DNA of 64,000 nucleotides from JASJAR01 sp039198225 (GCA_039198225.1 JBCCTQ010000014.1:1-64000); one strand, 5' to 3'; positions 25,331-33,921 are shown, counted from the stretch's first letter. A program made the numbers and translations. The notes: generated from the letters alone by a model not told the origin.

Positions 25331-26358
25331 AGGACGAGGTGACCCCATCCCGGCCCAGCAAGGGCCAGCCCCCAGCGCTCCGCGGGTTTAATGAGCGGCT
25401 CAAGGCTGAGGCCGACGAAGACCTGGCAGACATTCAAACCGAAGAACCCACCAGCAAAACCCAGATCATCGCGATCTATGGCAAGGGCGGCATCGGCAAG
25501 AGCTTCACGCTCGCCAATTTGAGCCACATGATGGCCGAGCAGGGCAAACGCGTCCTTCTGATCGGCTGCGATCCGAAATCCGACACGACCTCACTCCTAT
25601 TCGGCGGCAAGGCCTGCCCGACCATCATCGAGACCTCGACGAAGAAGAAACTCGCCGGCGAAGAGGTCAAGATCGGCGATGTCTGCTTTAAGCGGGGCGG
25701 GGTCTTCGCCATGGAGCTTGGCGGGCCCGAAGTGGGCCGGGGCTGCGGCGGGCGCGGTATCATCCACGGCTTTGAGCTTTTGGAAAAGCTCGGCTTCCAT
25801 GATTGGGATTTTGACTTCGTTCTGCTTGACTTTTTGGGCGACGTGGTTTGCGGCGGCTTCGGCCTACCGATCGCGCGCGACATGGCGCAAAAGGTGATCC
25901 TTGTGGGCTCGAACGACCTCCAGTCGCTTTATGTGGCCAACAACGTCTGCAACGCGGTCGAGTATTTCCGGAAGCTCGGCGGCAACGTGGGCGTCGCTGG
26001 ATTGGTCATCAATAAGGATGACGGCACCGGCGAGGCCCAGAGCTTTGCCAAGGAGGCGGGCGTGCCGATCCTCGCGTCGATCCCCCAGGATGACGATCTT
26101 CGGAAGAAGTCGGCCAATTATCAAATTGTAGGGACAAACGAGAGCCAATGGGGCGGGCTTTTCGCAGAGCTGGGCCTCAACGTGGCCGAGGCGCCGCCGA
26201 TCCGGCCGCGGCCCCTGACCCAAGACGAGTTGCTCGAACTCTTTGACGGGTCAGATACCGGCGCCGGCGTCGTCCTCGATCCGGCCACCGACGAAGATAT
26301 GCGCGGGCCCGACGCCGTTCCCAGAGAATCGCTCGAGGTATTCTACGATGACGCTTGA
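25327..26358 (+). CDS. bchX: Chlorophyllide reductase iron protein BchX
   Basis: BchX is the NifH-like electron donor of chlorophyllide a reductase, which with BchY-BchZ reduces ring B. The 343-residue product has the P-loop YGKGGIGKSFT, IGCDPKSDTTS, and the cluster cysteines in GRGCGGRG and DVVCGGFG. It is paralogous to BchL at the left end. Its end overlaps a 61-codon ORF that in turn overlaps bchY. Confidence 0.96.
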   Translation: MKDEVTPSRPSKGQPPALRGFNERLKAEADEDLADIQTEEPTSKTQIIAIYGKGGIGKSFTLANLSHMMAEQGKRVLLIGCDPKSDTTSLLFGGKACPTIIETSTKKKLAGEEVKIGDVCFKRGGVFAMELGGPEVGRGCGGRGIIHGFELLEKLGFHDWDFDFVLLDFLGDVVCGGFGLPIARDMAQKVILVGSNDLQSLYVANNVCNAVEYFRKLGGNVGVAGLVINKDDGTGEAQSFAKEAGVPILASIPQDDDLRKKSANYQIVGTNESQWGGLFAELGLNVAEAPPIRPRPLTQDELLELFDGSDTGAGVVLDPATDEDMRGPDAVPRESLEVFYDDA

Positions 26359-26533
26359 GACCTATTCGTCGGCCGAAACCGAAGCCATTCTGATCCTCTG
26401 CGACCGGCTGGCGCGGGAAGGCGAAGAGCTTGCGATCCTCGCCGAACAGACCCGTTGCGAGAGCCGAGTGCTCTGCGAGCGGACCCGGCGCAACACCCAA
26501 ACTTCGGTCCAATTGGTCACCGATGCCGGCTGA
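26348..26533 (+). CDS. 61-residue protein of unknown function between bchX and bchY
   Basis: The ORF starts at ATG inside the end of bchX (11-base overlap) and stops inside the start of bchY (11-base overlap). The product is acidic, mostly helical by composition, with two cysteines in the heptad-like stretch TRCESRVLCERTRRN; it has no membrane segment. I do not recognise it. In well-known Rhodobacter clusters bchX is followed directly by bchY. The double overlap argues that it is translated, but it could also be chance coding between the two genes. Confidence 0.55.
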   Translation: MTLETYSSAETEAILILCDRLAREGEELAILAEQTRCESRVLCERTRRNTQTSVQLVTDAG

Positions 26534-28097
26534 AGTCCGTTACGATAAGGCCCACGAGGCGGAGGTGAAAACTGGCAAGGATCGCTTGCCGGAGCCCGAT
26601 CCGCCGCCCGCGCTCCAAGGCGACGGGATGGGCTGCCATGCGGGTGCCAAAACCATGGAAGAAGCCGCGCGAAACGCCGGCCAATCCGAACTTTTGGACC
26701 AATACGCCAAAGATTATCCCCAAGGCCCCCACGACAAGCCGCAATCCATGTGCCCCGCCTTCGGCTCGCTCCGGGTGGGGCTTCGGATGCGGCGGGTCGC
26801 AACCGTGCTTTCGGGTTCCGCTTGTTGTGTTTACGGGCTGACCTTCGTGTCGCATTTTTACGGCGCGCGCCGCTCGGTGGGCTACGTGCCGTTCAACTCC
26901 GAGACGCTTGTGACGGGCAAGCTCTTCGAAGATATCCGCGAGTCTGTCCACGAGTTGGCCGACCCCGACCGTTACGACGCCATCGTCGTCACCAATCTCT
27001 GTGTTCCGACCGCCTCGGGCGTCCCGCTCCGGCTCCTGCCGGACGAGATCAACGGGGTCCGGATCGTCGGGATTGACGTGCCGGGCTTCGGAATACCGAC
27101 CCACGCCGAAGCAAAAGACGTGCTTGCAGGCGCGATGCTCGCCTATGCGCGAAAAGAGATTGAAGCGGGCCCGGTGCCGGGTCCGGAAGGCGGGGCCGAT
27201 GATCGGCCCCAACTGGCGCTTTTGGGTGAAATGTTCCCCGCCGATCCGGTGATGATCGGGCGCATGCTTGATCCTTTGGGTTTGGCGGTAGGCCCCGTGG
27301 TGCCGTGCCGGGAGTGGCGCGAGCTATATTCGGCCATGGCGTGCAAAGGCGTGGCCGCAATCCACCCGTTTTACACAGCCGCCATGCGCGAGTTCAGTGC
27401 TGCGGGCCGTCCCATCGTCGGCTCGGCGCCCGTGGGCCATGACGGGACCGCGGCGTGGCTTTCGAACATCGGCGAGGCGTTCGGGCTTCCGGCCGAGAAA
27501 GTGGCCGCGGCGCAAAACACATTCCTCCCGGCGATCAAGGGCGCATTGGGCGCCACGCCGATCAACGGGACGATCACGCTCTCTGGCTACGAAGGTTCGG
27601 AGTTGCTTGTCGCCCGCCTCCTCATCGAGAGCGGGGCGAACGTGCCTTATGTCGGCTCGGCCTGTGCCAAGACGGACATGTCCGAACCCGACCGGGCCTG
27701 GCTCGAGGACAAGGGCGTCAAAGTCAAATTCCGCGCCTCCCTCGAAGACGACATCATGGCGATGGAAGCGATTAAGCCCGACCTTGCCGTCGGGACGACC
27801 CCGGTGGTCCAAAAGGGCAAAGAACTCGGCATCCCGTCGCTTTACTTTACCAACCTCATCTCGGCCCGCCCCCTCATGGGCCCGGCAGGGGCGGGCTCGC
27901 TGGCCCAGGTCATCAACGCCGCCATTGCCAACAAAGAGCGCATGGACCGGATGACCGAGTTTTTCGAAGGGGTTGGCGCTGGCGACACGGCCGGCGTCTG
28001 GGAGGGCGATCCGAATGTGCGCGAAGACTTCCGCGCCGCCCATCTGAAAAAGCTCGAAAAGCAGGCCAAGGCCGCCAAAGCGTCGGAGATGATCTAG
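26523..28097 (+). CDS. bchY: Chlorophyllide reductase subunit BchY
   Basis: BchY is a NifD/BchN-like catalytic subunit of chlorophyllide a reductase. The 524-residue product carries cysteine segments expected to hold the catalytic cluster (SMCPAFGSLRVG, GSACCVYGLTF) and GSACAKTDMSEPD later. I chose ATG 26523 (MPAEVRYDKAHEAEV); the open frame runs back to 26430 inside the small ORF. An 88-base gap separates it from bchZ. Confidence 0.94.
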   Translation: MPAEVRYDKAHEAEVKTGKDRLPEPDPPPALQGDGMGCHAGAKTMEEAARNAGQSELLDQYAKDYPQGPHDKPQSMCPAFGSLRVGLRMRRVATVLSGSACCVYGLTFVSHFYGARRSVGYVPFNSETLVTGKLFEDIRESVHELADPDRYDAIVVTNLCVPTASGVPLRLLPDEINGVRIVGIDVPGFGIPTHAEAKDVLAGAMLAYARKEIEAGPVPGPEGGADDRPQLALLGEMFPADPVMIGRMLDPLGLAVGPVVPCREWRELYSAMACKGVAAIHPFYTAAMREFSAAGRPIVGSAPVGHDGTAAWLSNIGEAFGLPAEKVAAAQNTFLPAIKGALGATPINGTITLSGYEGSELLVARLLIESGANVPYVGSACAKTDMSEPDRAWLEDKGVKVKFRASLEDDIMAMEAIKPDLAVGTTPVVQKGKELGIPSLYFTNLISARPLMGPAGAGSLAQVINAAIANKERMDRMTEFFEGVGAGDTAGVWEGDPNVREDFRAAHLKKLEKQAKAAKASEMI

Positions 28098-28185
28098 TGC
28101 ATCGCGCTCCGCATATGGCGCCCCGCGGCGCGCCCGATTGGCCGAGACGGCGGGCTCCGGCTGCGTCTACTTTGGAGGCGCGCCC

Positions 28186-29664
28186 ATGCTGATCCAAGAT
28201 CACGACCGGGCCGGGGGCTATTGGGGGGCGGTTTACGCCTTTACCGCCGTCAAGGGTCTTCAAGTGGTGATCGACGGGCCGGTGGGCTGCGAGAACCTGC
28301 CTGTGACCTCGGTCCTCCACTACACCGACGCCCTTCCGCCCCATGAATTGCCCATCGTGGTGACCGGTTTGGGCGAAGAAGAGCTTGGCCGGGACGGCAC
28401 GGAAGGGGCGATGGAACGCGCCTGGAAGACCCTCGATCCCGCCCTCCCTGCGGTGGTCGTGACGGGCTCAATCGCTGAAATGATCGGCGGCGGTGTAACG
28501 CCCCAAGGCACGAATATTCAGCGGTTTTTGCCCCGCACGATCGACGAGGACCAGTGGGAAGCGGCCGACCGCGCGATGACCTGGCTCTTCACCGAGTTTG
28601 GCATGACCAAAGGCCGGATGCCCCGCGAGGCCAAGCGCGCCGAAGATGCCAAGCCGCGGGTCAATATCCTCGGGCCGATGTACGGCGTTTTCAACATGCC
28701 GTCCGATCTCGCCGAGATCCGTCGCCTCGTCGAAGGGATCGGGGCCGAGGTGAATATGGTGATGCCGATGGGCATGCACCTCGCTGAAATGCGGGGCCTC
28801 GTGAATGCCGATGTCAATGTCTGCATGTACCGCGAATTTGGCCGCGGCCTCTCGGAGGTCCTGGGCAAGCCTTATGTCCAAGCGCCCATTGGCCTTGATT
28901 CTACAACGAAATTTCTCCGCATACTCGGCAAGATGCTCGACCTTGATCCCGAGCCTTTCATCGAGCGTGAGAAGCATTCGACGATAAAACCGGTCTGGGA
29001 TCTCTGGCGCTCGGTCACCCAGGATTTCTTCGCGACCGCGAGTTTCGGGGTTGTCGGGACCGAGACCTATTCGAGAGGTCTCAAGAACTTCTTCGAGAAC
29101 GATATGGGCCTTCCATGTGCCTTTGCCGTCGCTCGGACCGCCGGGAAGAAGACCAACAACGAAGAGGTGAGGGCGCTCATCAAGCTGCACCGGCCTTTGG
29201 TGGTTTTCGGCTCGATCAACGAGAAGATGTATCTCGCCTAACTCAAGGGCGGCCACGGGCCAGCGCCTGCGTTTATTCCCGCCAGCTTTCCCGGCGCCGC
29301 CATCAGGCGGGCCACGGGGACGCCCTTTATGGGCTACGGCGGGGCGACGTATCTCGTCCAAGAGGTGTGCAATTCCCTCTTTGACGCCTTGTTTCATATC
29401 CTGCCGCTCTCGTCTGACATGGATTCAGCAGCAGCCACACCGACGAAGCTCCGCCGCGACTTTCCTTGGGACGAAGATGCCCAGGCCGAGCTCGACCGGA
29501 TCGTCGCCACCCACCCGATCCTCACGAGGATATCGGCGGCGAAGTCCTTGCGCGACGCGGCTGAAAAAGCCGCCCTCGAATCCGGGGCCGAGCGCGTCGT
29601 CAAGGAAACCATAGAAGCCCTCAAGGGCCAGAATACCCAAGGAAATCAGGGAGGAGTCCAATGA
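28186..29664 (+). pseudogene. bchZ: Chlorophyllide reductase subunit BchZ, interrupted by an in-frame TAA
   Basis: BchZ pairs with BchY in chlorophyllide a reductase and is needed for bacteriochlorophyll a. The frame starts at ATG 28186 (MLIQDHDRAGGYWGAV) with GGAGG seven bases before it. It runs 351 codons, then meets TAA at 29239-29241 (context ATG TAT CTC GCC TAA CTC AAG). The same frame goes on without shift for another 140 codons of clear BchZ sequence (PAFIPASFPGAAIRRATG, NSLFDALFHILPL) and ends at 29664 in overlap with pufQ. Family sequences have a glutamate at this place as far as I recall, so GAA to TAA is the simplest change. The rest is full length and shows no other damage. It may be a recent null mutation, a sequence error or a read-through stop. 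Confidence 0.9.
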
Positions 29665-29885
29665 CAGACCATACTGCCAACATCCCGGTAAGGAGTGCAT
29701 TGCAGCGGCGCCCCAAAGCCGAGTTCATGGCCTATTTCGCCCTGATTTTCCTGGCGACCTTGCCCCTGGCAAGCCTGACTTGGTTCCTTGCTGCGGCGCG
29801 ACAACTCCGCTTACCGGAGAAAGGCCCCGTCGCCCGCGCTTGGAGCCAAGCCAGGATCATCACACCGATGATTTTCTCGGCATGA
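29661..29885 (+). CDS. pufQ: PufQ, bacteriochlorophyll synthesis-linked membrane protein
   Basis: PufQ is a small one-helix protein that stimulates bacteriochlorophyll formation at the start of the puf operon. The 74-residue product has the hydrophobic segment FMAYFALIFLATLPLASLTW at about residues 22-42 and the conserved end AWSQARIITPMIF. The start overlaps the bchZ frame end as ATGA, with GGGAGG upstream, so loss of bchZ translation at the internal TAA may also lower coupling to pufQ. Confidence 0.9.
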   Translation: MTDHTANIPVRSALQRRPKAEFMAYFALIFLATLPLASLTWFLAAARQLRLPEKGPVARAWSQARIITPMIFSA

Positions 29886-30019
29886 AGAAGACTTTCCAGA
29901 TGCCGTCGGCCCTCCTCGGACCGACGACTACCCGGCAAGGGGGCCTTCGGGCGCCCGTGGCGGGGACCCAGCCGCGGGGGACGCGGCGTCAGTCTCAGAT
30001 CCGGAGGATTAATGGCTGA
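29882..30019 (+). CDS. Possible pufK-like leader ORF between pufQ and pufB
   Basis: A 45-codon ORF starts with ATG overlapping the pufQ stop (ATGA) and ends eight bases into pufB in another frame. Only the first part (MKKTFQMPSALLG) looks coding; the rest is arginine- and glycine-rich and lies over GC-rich hairpins. In Rhodobacter sphaeroides a short pufK overlaps the pufQ end and gates translation of pufB. Here the same role is inference from position. Confidence 0.4.
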   Translation: MKKTFQMPSALLGPTTTRQGGLRAPVAGTQPRGTRRQSQIRRING

Positions 30020-30164
30020 TAGAACCGACCTGTCTTTTACAGGTCTCACCGATGACCAGGCCCAAGAATTGCACGCGGTCTATATGAGCGGGCTTTGGCT
30101 TTTCGCAGCCATCGCACTCGTCGCTCATATTGCCACGTACATTTGGTGGCCTTGGTTCGTCTAG
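30012..30164 (+). CDS. pufB: LH1 beta polypeptide PufB
   Basis: The 50-residue protein is the beta subunit of the LH1 antenna. It has the N-terminal polar part with FTGLTDDQAQELHAVYMSG, one membrane helix, the bacteriochlorophyll-binding histidine in LVAHIATYIWWPWF, and a second upstream histidine (ELHAVY). GGAGG lies four bases before the ATG. It is too short to be picked up by usual ORF cut-offs. Twelve bases separate it from pufA. Confidence 0.95.
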   Translation: MADRTDLSFTGLTDDQAQELHAVYMSGLWLFAAIALVAHIATYIWWPWFV

Positions 30165-30176
30165 GAGGGCTGAAGC

Positions 30177-30338
30177 GTGGCTCAATTCTACAAGATCTGG
30201 CTCGTCTTCGATCCTCGCCGCGTGTTCGTGGCGCAGGGTGTCTTCCTCTTTTTGCTGGCCGCGATGATCCATCTCGTCGTGCTCAGCAATGGGATCAATT
30301 GGTTCGCCAACGCCGCCGCACATGCGGCCGGTGGATAG
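30177..30338 (+). CDS. pufA: LH1 alpha polypeptide PufA
   Basis: The 53-residue alpha subunit of LH1 begins with GTG, preceded by AGGAGGG. The sequence shows the typical YKIWLVFDPRRVFVAQGVF start, one membrane helix and the ligand histidine in AAMIHLVVLS, followed by NWF. A strong hairpin follows before pufL. Confidence 0.95.
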   Translation: MAQFYKIWLVFDPRRVFVAQGVFLFLLAAMIHLVVLSNGINWFANAAAHAAGG

Positions 30339-30358
30339 CCAATTGCACTGAAATCGCT

Positions 30359-30379
30359 GCGGGCGGGAATCCCGCCCGC
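30359..30379 (+). promoter_or_regulatory. pufA-pufL intercistronic hairpin
   Basis: Perfect nine-base arms GCGGGCGGG and CCCGCCCGC enclose the loop AAT. No T-run follows. In Rhodobacter such a hairpin blocks 3' decay of pufBA mRNA, so that LH1 outnumbers reaction centres; the same function is very likely here. Confidence 0.85.
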
Positions 30380-30450
30380 GGCAACCCAGCAACGACGGTC
30401 CAGGACGCCGGTACGCGTCCCAGGCGCCGCCATCAAACGGAGTAAGAAGT

Positions 30451-31299
30451 ATGGCTATGCTCAGCTTCGAACGAAAATATCGCGTACCCGGCGGTACGCT
30501 TGTGGGCGGCGATCTGTTCGATTTCTGGGTCGGCCCATTTTTCGTAGGATTCTTCGGGGTGACGACGATCTTTTTCGCCGGGCTCGGAACGATCCTCATC
30601 TTCTATTCCGCGGTCCTCAACGGGACGTGGAACCCTTGGCTCATCTCAGTGAACCCCCCGCCCATCAGCTACGGGCTTGGAGCGGCACCCCTGAATGAGG
30701 GCGGGCTCTGGCAGATCGTGACGATCTGCGCCCACGGCGCGTTTATTTCCTGGGCCTTAAGGGAGGTCGAGATTTGCCGGAAACTCGGCATCGGCTTCCA
30801 TGTGCCGGTCGCTTTCAGCTTTGCAATCCTCGCCTACACGACGCTCGTGGTGATCCGGCCGGTGCTCATGGGCGCCTGGGGCCACGCCTTCCCTTACGGG
30901 ATCTGGTCACACCTCGATTGGGTCAGCTACACCGGCTACCTCTACGGCAATTTCCACTACAACCCTGCCCATATGATCGCGATCACGTTCTTCTTTACGA
31001 CGACGCTCGCGCTCGCGCTCCACGGCTCCTTGATCCTCTCGGCGGCCAACCCCGAAAAGGGTAAGGAAATGCGCCAGCCCGAGCATGAAGACACGTTCTT
31101 CCGCGACTTTATCGGCTACTCGATCGGGCCCCTCGGCATCCACCGCCTCGGGCTTCTCCTGGCGCTCAATGCCGGGTTCTGGAGCGCGATTTGCATCGTG
31201 ATCTCCGGCACCGTCTGGTTCGACCAGTGGATATTCTGGTGGGATTGGTACCTCGACTTGCCCTGGTGGGTCGACATTCCAGGAGGCGTCAATGGCTAG
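30451..31299 (+). CDS. pufL: Reaction centre L subunit PufL
   Basis: The L subunit binds bacteriochlorophylls, a bacteriopheophytin and quinone QB in the inner membrane. The 282-residue product has five membrane helices and the chlorophyll- and iron-binding histidines in FPYGIWSHLDWV, NPAHMIAITFFF and ALHGSLILSA. It begins ALLSFE-like (MAMLSFERKYRVPGGTL). It overlaps pufM by eight bases. Confidence 0.97.
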   Translation: MAMLSFERKYRVPGGTLVGGDLFDFWVGPFFVGFFGVTTIFFAGLGTILIFYSAVLNGTWNPWLISVNPPPISYGLGAAPLNEGGLWQIVTICAHGAFISWALREVEICRKLGIGFHVPVAFSFAILAYTTLVVIRPVLMGAWGHAFPYGIWSHLDWVSYTGYLYGNFHYNPAHMIAITFFFTTTLALALHGSLILSAANPEKGKEMRQPEHEDTFFRDFIGYSIGPLGIHRLGLLLALNAGFWSAICIVISGTVWFDQWIFWWDWYLDLPWWVDIPGGVNG

Positions 31300-32284
31300 G
31301 TTTCTGCAAACCGAATATCAAAACATCTTCACGCAGGTCCAAGTCCAGGGACCGCCCGAAATGGGCATGATCGAAGATGCCGATCTCAATGAACGAGGCA
31401 AAGGGGCCGGGTTCTCCCAACTCGTGGGCTGGTTCGGCAATGCCCAGCTCGGGCCCTTCTATCTCGGCGGTTGGGGTCTTCTCTCGCTCGTCTCCGGGGT
31501 GACTTGGTTTGTCATGGTCGGGTTCTGGTTCTGGGGGCAGGCGGGCTACAACCCGGCTGTCTTCATGCGGGATCTCTTCTATCTCTCGCTGGATCCGCCC
31601 GCGCCGGAATACGGGCTTGGTTTCCCGCCGATCGCGGAAGGGGGCTATTATCTCATCGCCTCATTCTTCCTCCTGGTCTCGGTGATGTCCTGGTGGGTCC
31701 GGTCTTGGCTCCTGGCCAACCAGCTCGGCATGGGCAAGCACGTTTGCTACGCCTTTGCGTCTGCGATCTGGCTGTTCCTGGTTTTGGGTCTCATCCGGCC
31801 GATCCTCATGGGATCCTGGTCGGAGGCGGTGCCCTACGGGATCTTCACCCATCTTGACTGGACCAACCTCTTCTCGCTGACCTACGGCAATCTCTTCTAC
31901 AACCCGTTCCACGCGCTCTCGATCGCGTTCCTTTACGGATCGACGCTCCTTTTCGCGATGCACGGGGCGACGATCCTCTCGGTGACGCGCCTCGGCGGGG
32001 ACCGGGAGCTCGAACAGATCGCCGACCGGGGCACGGCCTCAGAACGGGCCGGTCTCTTCTGGCGCTGGACCATGGGGTTCAACGCCACGATGGAAGGGAT
32101 CCACCGCTGGGCCTGGTGGTTTGCGGTGCTGACGACGCTGACCGGCGGCATCGGCATCCTGCTCACCGGCACGGTTGTCGATAACTGGTTCGTTTGGGCG
32201 CAAGAGCACGGCTACGGGGCGGCATTCAACTATGTGCCCGCCGAGACGCCGGCAGACTTCGAACCCTACCTTCCGCCCCAATAA
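31292..32284 (+). CDS. pufM: Reaction centre M subunit PufM
   Basis: The M subunit holds the second half of the cofactor set and quinone QA. The 330-residue product has five membrane helices and the ligand segments VPYGIFTHLDWTN, NPFHALSIAFLYG and AMHGATILSV. It begins with the usual ARFLQTEYQNIFTQVQVQG. It has no C-terminal extension. pufX follows after about a dozen bases. Confidence 0.97.
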   Translation: MARFLQTEYQNIFTQVQVQGPPEMGMIEDADLNERGKGAGFSQLVGWFGNAQLGPFYLGGWGLLSLVSGVTWFVMVGFWFWGQAGYNPAVFMRDLFYLSLDPPAPEYGLGFPPIAEGGYYLIASFFLLVSVMSWWVRSWLLANQLGMGKHVCYAFASAIWLFLVLGLIRPILMGSWSEAVPYGIFTHLDWTNLFSLTYGNLFYNPFHALSIAFLYGSTLLFAMHGATILSVTRLGGDRELEQIADRGTASERAGLFWRWTMGFNATMEGIHRWAWWFAVLTTLTGGIGILLTGTVVDNWFVWAQEHGYGAAFNYVPAETPADFEPYLPPQ

Positions 32285-32296
32285 GGAGCGCGCGTG

Positions 32297-32515
32297 ATGG
32301 CACACAATAGCAAGTGGTATCTCGAACATGAAAAGCAGCCGAGCCTCTATCTCTGGATCTTCACCCAGATGACGATGGGGGCTGCCTATGCCGCGCTGGT
32401 CTGCATGGCGGTGCTGTTCTTCATTTTGTTCTTCAAGGCTCTTTCGGCGCTCCTGCCGGAAGATCCCAACGCCTTGCTCGATATGGGCACCCATATCGTG
32501 CGGGCCATCGTATGA
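32297..32515 (+). CDS. pufX: PufX-like LH1 ring-opening subunit
   Basis: The 72-residue product has a polar N-terminus, one membrane helix of about 22 residues (AALVCMAVLFFILFFKALSALL) and a short acidic tail (PEDPNALLDMG). This matches the layout of Rhodobacter PufX (LxLWxxxQMxxGA before the helix, LP after it). PufX leaves a gap in the LH1 ring for quinone exchange. The place after pufM, where many roseobacters have pufC, supports it. Identity to known PufX is low, as is usual for this protein. A GTG three bases upstream is an alternative start. Confidence 0.75.
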   Translation: MAHNSKWYLEHEKQPSLYLWIFTQMTMGAAYAALVCMAVLFFILFFKALSALLPEDPNALLDMGTHIVRAIV

Positions 32516-32856
32516 GCGGGAGGCGGCCAAGAATAAGGTCGCCCCTCGCCTCGCCATCGGACGTCTAGCCGCGTCCGATCCTCGGGGCCTCCACACCCCG
32601 GTTCCCTTCCTGTTGGCTACAGGAAACTAGGCGTCGCTGGGGTCCTCCCGAGCGACGCCCTTTTTTCCCAACGAGACGCGGAACCGCCGGACCTCCCAGG
32701 GTCCGGCGGGGGAAACCGGATAGATACGAAATCAGATCCTTTAGCCTGTAGGTACGTGGGTCATCCCTGCGCCAAAGAGCAACTTGCCCTTTGGAACGGC
32801 GAATTTGCCCTTAAGTCTTGCCAGACAAGAAAGAACTGCCACGGCAACGCAACAAA
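32516..32856. other. Intergenic region after pufX
   Basis: These 341 bases hold the puf terminator at 32630-32666 and no supported gene. No PpsR palindrome was seen. The part after 32670 would contain the promoter of the VOC gene, but I see no convincing -35/-10 pair and no clear ribosome binding site. Confidence 0.5.
32630..32666 (+). terminator. Rho-independent terminator of the puf operon
   Basis: Arms GGCGTCGCT (32630-32638) and AGCGACGCC (32651-32659) pair perfectly and are followed by CTTTTTT. It ends the bchCXYZ-pufQBALMX transcript. Confidence 0.92.
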
Positions 32857-33891
32857 ATGACCATTGGACATTTCGTTTGGACGGACCTTTCAACCTACGA
32901 CATGGGCGCTGCGCGATCGGATTACAGCGCTATGTTTGGCTGGAGCCTCCAGGGTGATCCTCTTTACGACGTCGCGAGAGTAAACGGCCGCGACGTCGCC
33001 GCACTCTTCCCCATGCCATCGCGATTGGCGGACATGAACATGCCTTCGTTCTGGATGTCCTATGTACATGTCGAAGATGTCGAAGAGATGGTCAAACGAG
33101 CAAAATCGCATCACGGGGTGGTCATCGAAGTCGAGCAGCAAGCGTTTAACGAGAACGCGCAGGCGGCGCTGGTGAGAGATCCCTCCGGTGCTGGCTTTAC
33201 GCTCTATCAAGGGCCGGAGATCCCTTCGGCGACGGAGGGCCATGGCACAGTCCAGCGCCGTTACCATCACGTGGATGACATCGCTCAAATCAGGGAATTC
33301 TACGCAGATCTTTTCGGCTGGACCTTTGTTCCGAGCACAGGGCAGGCCTGGCCAACATTCGACGTTCGCAATCCCGATGGCTCAATCGTCGCCCGTGTAG
33401 AGGAGGTGCCAGAAAGGATCCGTGGCACGTTCAAATACTGGATGCCCTGCTTTGACGTGACTTCTTTGAATGCGTTCGGCGAATTGATCATGAAAAATGG
33501 GGGGAAGGTCCTCTCCGAATTGCCCGACAATCGGAGCATGTTTGTGGATCGCCAAGGCGCACATTTCATGGCGCGTGCCGAAGCATCCAACCCAACCCCA
33601 CAACCTGAAACACAACTTCATTCCGCATCGCCAAAGCCCTCTCCCATCCCGTGGAAGGCGATCCTGGGACTCCTATGCGTGTGGCTCGCCGTCTTATTCG
33701 ACGTCCCTGCATTTTGGGGGTTGTTGTTTCTTATCTGGACCTTGCCCGCGCTCAAATCAGGCCGCGCCGACTTCATTGAGCCTGTCGGTCGCGACCGTCA
33801 GCCGGTGATGTACTGGGCGATGATCACAACGTGGATCGTACTGAGCCTATGGCTGATCGCCATCACGATTGAGGGGTTTCTTCCGGGCTAA
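32857..33891 (+). CDS. Two-domain VOC (glyoxalase-fold) protein with C-terminal membrane segments
   Basis: The product (344 residues from ATG 32857; a TTG at 32818 is also possible) has two VOC-type modules: residues about 1-115 (GHFVWTDLSTYDMGAA, then VRDPSGAGFTLYQG) and about 125-245 (IREFYADLFGWTF, then FVDRQGAHFMARAE). A proline-rich linker follows, then two hydrophobic blocks, one near VWLAVLFDVPAFWGLLFLIW and one near YWAMITTWIVLSLWLIAI. VOC enzymes bind a metal or small molecule, but the substrate cannot be told. It lies between puf and idi-bchP, is less GC-rich than its neighbours, and is not a standard photosynthesis gene. A membrane-bound VOC pair is unusual. Confidence 0.8.
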   Translation: MTIGHFVWTDLSTYDMGAARSDYSAMFGWSLQGDPLYDVARVNGRDVAALFPMPSRLADMNMPSFWMSYVHVEDVEEMVKRAKSHHGVVIEVEQQAFNENAQAALVRDPSGAGFTLYQGPEIPSATEGHGTVQRRYHHVDDIAQIREFYADLFGWTFVPSTGQAWPTFDVRNPDGSIVARVEEVPERIRGTFKYWMPCFDVTSLNAFGELIMKNGGKVLSELPDNRSMFVDRQGAHFMARAEASNPTPQPETQLHSASPKPSPIPWKAILGLLCVWLAVLFDVPAFWGLLFLIWTLPALKSGRADFIEPVGRDRQPVMYWAMITTWIVLSLWLIAITIEGFLPG

Positions 33892-33921
33892 ACCGGTACT
33901 GCGGTTTGGCTTGCCAGGCTT

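Noticed and set aside
32516..32630. Possible pufC or other small gene after pufX
   Set aside because: No haem motif (CxxCH) and no sensible frame; a terminator follows directly.
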